64,000 bases of DNA. Source: Phycisphaeraceae bacterium. GTDB lineage: Bacteria > Planctomycetota > Phycisphaerae > Phycisphaerales > Phycisphaeraceae. The position numbers were made by a program, and so were the translations under genes. The stretch's first letter is position 1. Each line of letters begins with the position of its first letter. A model generated the notes under the pieces. It had not been told where the DNA came from and did no database searches. It saw only the letters and a list, made by a program, of their open reading frames with translations. The stretch spans positions 186,001-250,000 of the forward strand of contig JAVKCD010000003.1 of the NCBI GenBank assembly GCA_040222855.1. Direction: 5' to 3'. Shown one piece after another: positions 63,369 to 64,000 of the stretch.

Positions 63369-64000
63369 TCACATCTTGTCGATATCGACTGGCTTGAGCC
63401 AGGGCATCATGGCCCGGAGTTCCTTGCCGACCTTCTCGACCGCGTGGCCCTTGTTTTCTTCGCGCTGCTTCTTAAACCACGGGAAGCCCTTGGCGTAGTC
63501 ATCGCGGAAGGCCTTGGCGAACCCGCCGTCCTGGATGTGCTTGAGGGCGGCTTCCATTCGCTTCTTGGTTTCGTCGTCGCAGATCTTCGGGCCGGTGTAG
63601 TAGTCGCCGAACTCCGCGGTGTTCGAGATCGAGTACCGCATGTAGTCGAGCCCGCCGCGCTTGATCAGGTTGATGATCAGCTCCAACTCGTGGCAGACCT
63701 CAAAATACGCCAGCTCGGGCGGGTACCCGGCCTCAGTCAGAACCTCGAAGCCCTTCTTGATCGACTCGGAAAGACCGCCACAGAGGACGACCTGCTCGCC
63801 GAAGAGGTCGGTCTCGCACTCGTCCTTGAAGGTCGTGACGAGGATGCCGCCCTTTCCGCCGCCGACACCGATGGCCCAGGCCATCGCCATCTCACGGGCT
63901 TTGCCAGTGGCGTCCTGGTGGATCGCCATCAGGCTGGGCACGCCGCCGCCTCTCTCATACTCCCAACGGACCGTGTGACCCGGACCCTTCGGGGCGACCA
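63369..64000 (-). CDS. ilvC: Ketol-acid reductoisomerase, C-terminal part (5' end cut by window edge)
   Basis: About 209 residues of IlvC, reading in at the right edge through [20 protein letters not shown]. The rest contains [41 protein letters not shown] with metal-binding Asp and Glu, [18 protein letters not shown] and the [13 protein letters not shown] segment of the second metal ligand, ending in the Lys/Asp-rich tail [12 protein letters not shown] catalyses the second step of branched-chain amino acid synthesis, using Mg and NADPH. The NADPH-binding N-terminal domain is outside the window. Confidence 0.97.
   Translation of the reverse strand, partial: VAPKGPGHTVRWEYERGGGVPSLMAIHQDATGKAREMAMAWAIGVGGGKGGILVTTFKDECETDLFGEQVVLCGGLSESIKKGFEVLTEAGYPPELAYFEVCHELELIINLIKRGGLDYMRYSISNTAEFGDYYTGPKICDDETKKRMEAALKHIQDGGFAKAFRDDYAKGFPWFKKQREENKGHAVEKVGKELRAMMPWLKPVDIDKM

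Overview
The window looks like chromosomal DNA of a high-GC planctomycete, most likely from the Phycisphaerae. The evidence is a PEP-CTERM protein carrying dockerin-like repeats, secreted and cytosolic families common in planctomycetes (DUF1570, DUF1572), several translationally coupled housekeeping genes, and extreme strand composition. About 51 protein-coding genes fill nearly all of the sequence. No intergenic gap exceeds 300 bases. I see no rRNA, tRNA, CRISPR array, insertion sequence or prophage.

Layout, 1-18 kb: the 3' part of a sugar-phosphate isomerase-like gene, a DUF1572 protein, an esterase, recX, a PEGA lipoprotein and a DUF971 protein; then a phosphate-type two-component system (phoB-like, phoR-like, phoU); then addB-addA recombination nuclease genes on the minus strand; a TPR protein fused to a YggX-like domain; a PEP-CTERM surface protein; a beta-lactamase-fold lipoprotein; and an M3 oligopeptidase.

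Layout, 18-32 kb, mostly minus strand: central metabolism (GTP-type pckG, zwf, pgl, 2-oxoacid:ferredoxin oxidoreductase korA-korB), mnmG, two coupled genes of unknown function, a small Rieske protein, an M20 dipeptidase and a crcB fluoride channel.

Layout, 32-50 kb: an overlapping ccs1-ccsA-mpg-AKR-like operon, rpsA, a BaiN-like flavoprotein, pgsA, a moxR/lolD-like pair, the cyclic-di-AMP pair cdaA-cdaR-like, proA overlapping a LURP-one-like gene, an unknown membrane protein, and rho.

Layout, 50-64 kb: coaE coupled to a DUF1570 putative metallopeptidase, a chemoreceptor, a soluble CapD-like dehydratase, a PilZ protein, a GNAT enzyme, a YqgE/AlgH protein, tatD coupled to a DUF255 thioredoxin/DsbD-alpha fusion, an aquaglyceroporin, an MtnK-like kinase, and the 3' part of ilvC.

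Four features stand out. (1) The plus strand is strongly C-rich on the left and G-rich on the right whatever the gene orientation, with the sign change near 35-37 kb, as expected at a replication origin or a rearrangement boundary. (2) A TAnnnT -10-like hexamer lies 6 or 7 bases before the start codon of nine genes, pointing to leaderless transcripts. (3) Several conserved proteins have unusual architecture: the TPR-YggX fusion, a CdaA with D-L-G in place of the D-G-A motif, a DUF255-DsbD-alpha fusion, an AddB apparently lacking both P-loop and Fe-S cysteines, and a CapD-type enzyme without its membrane domain. (4) Four clear hairpin terminators and one GNRA-loop palindrome of REP type are present. 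I do not see one single new system; the best candidates for new biology are listed as separate findings.
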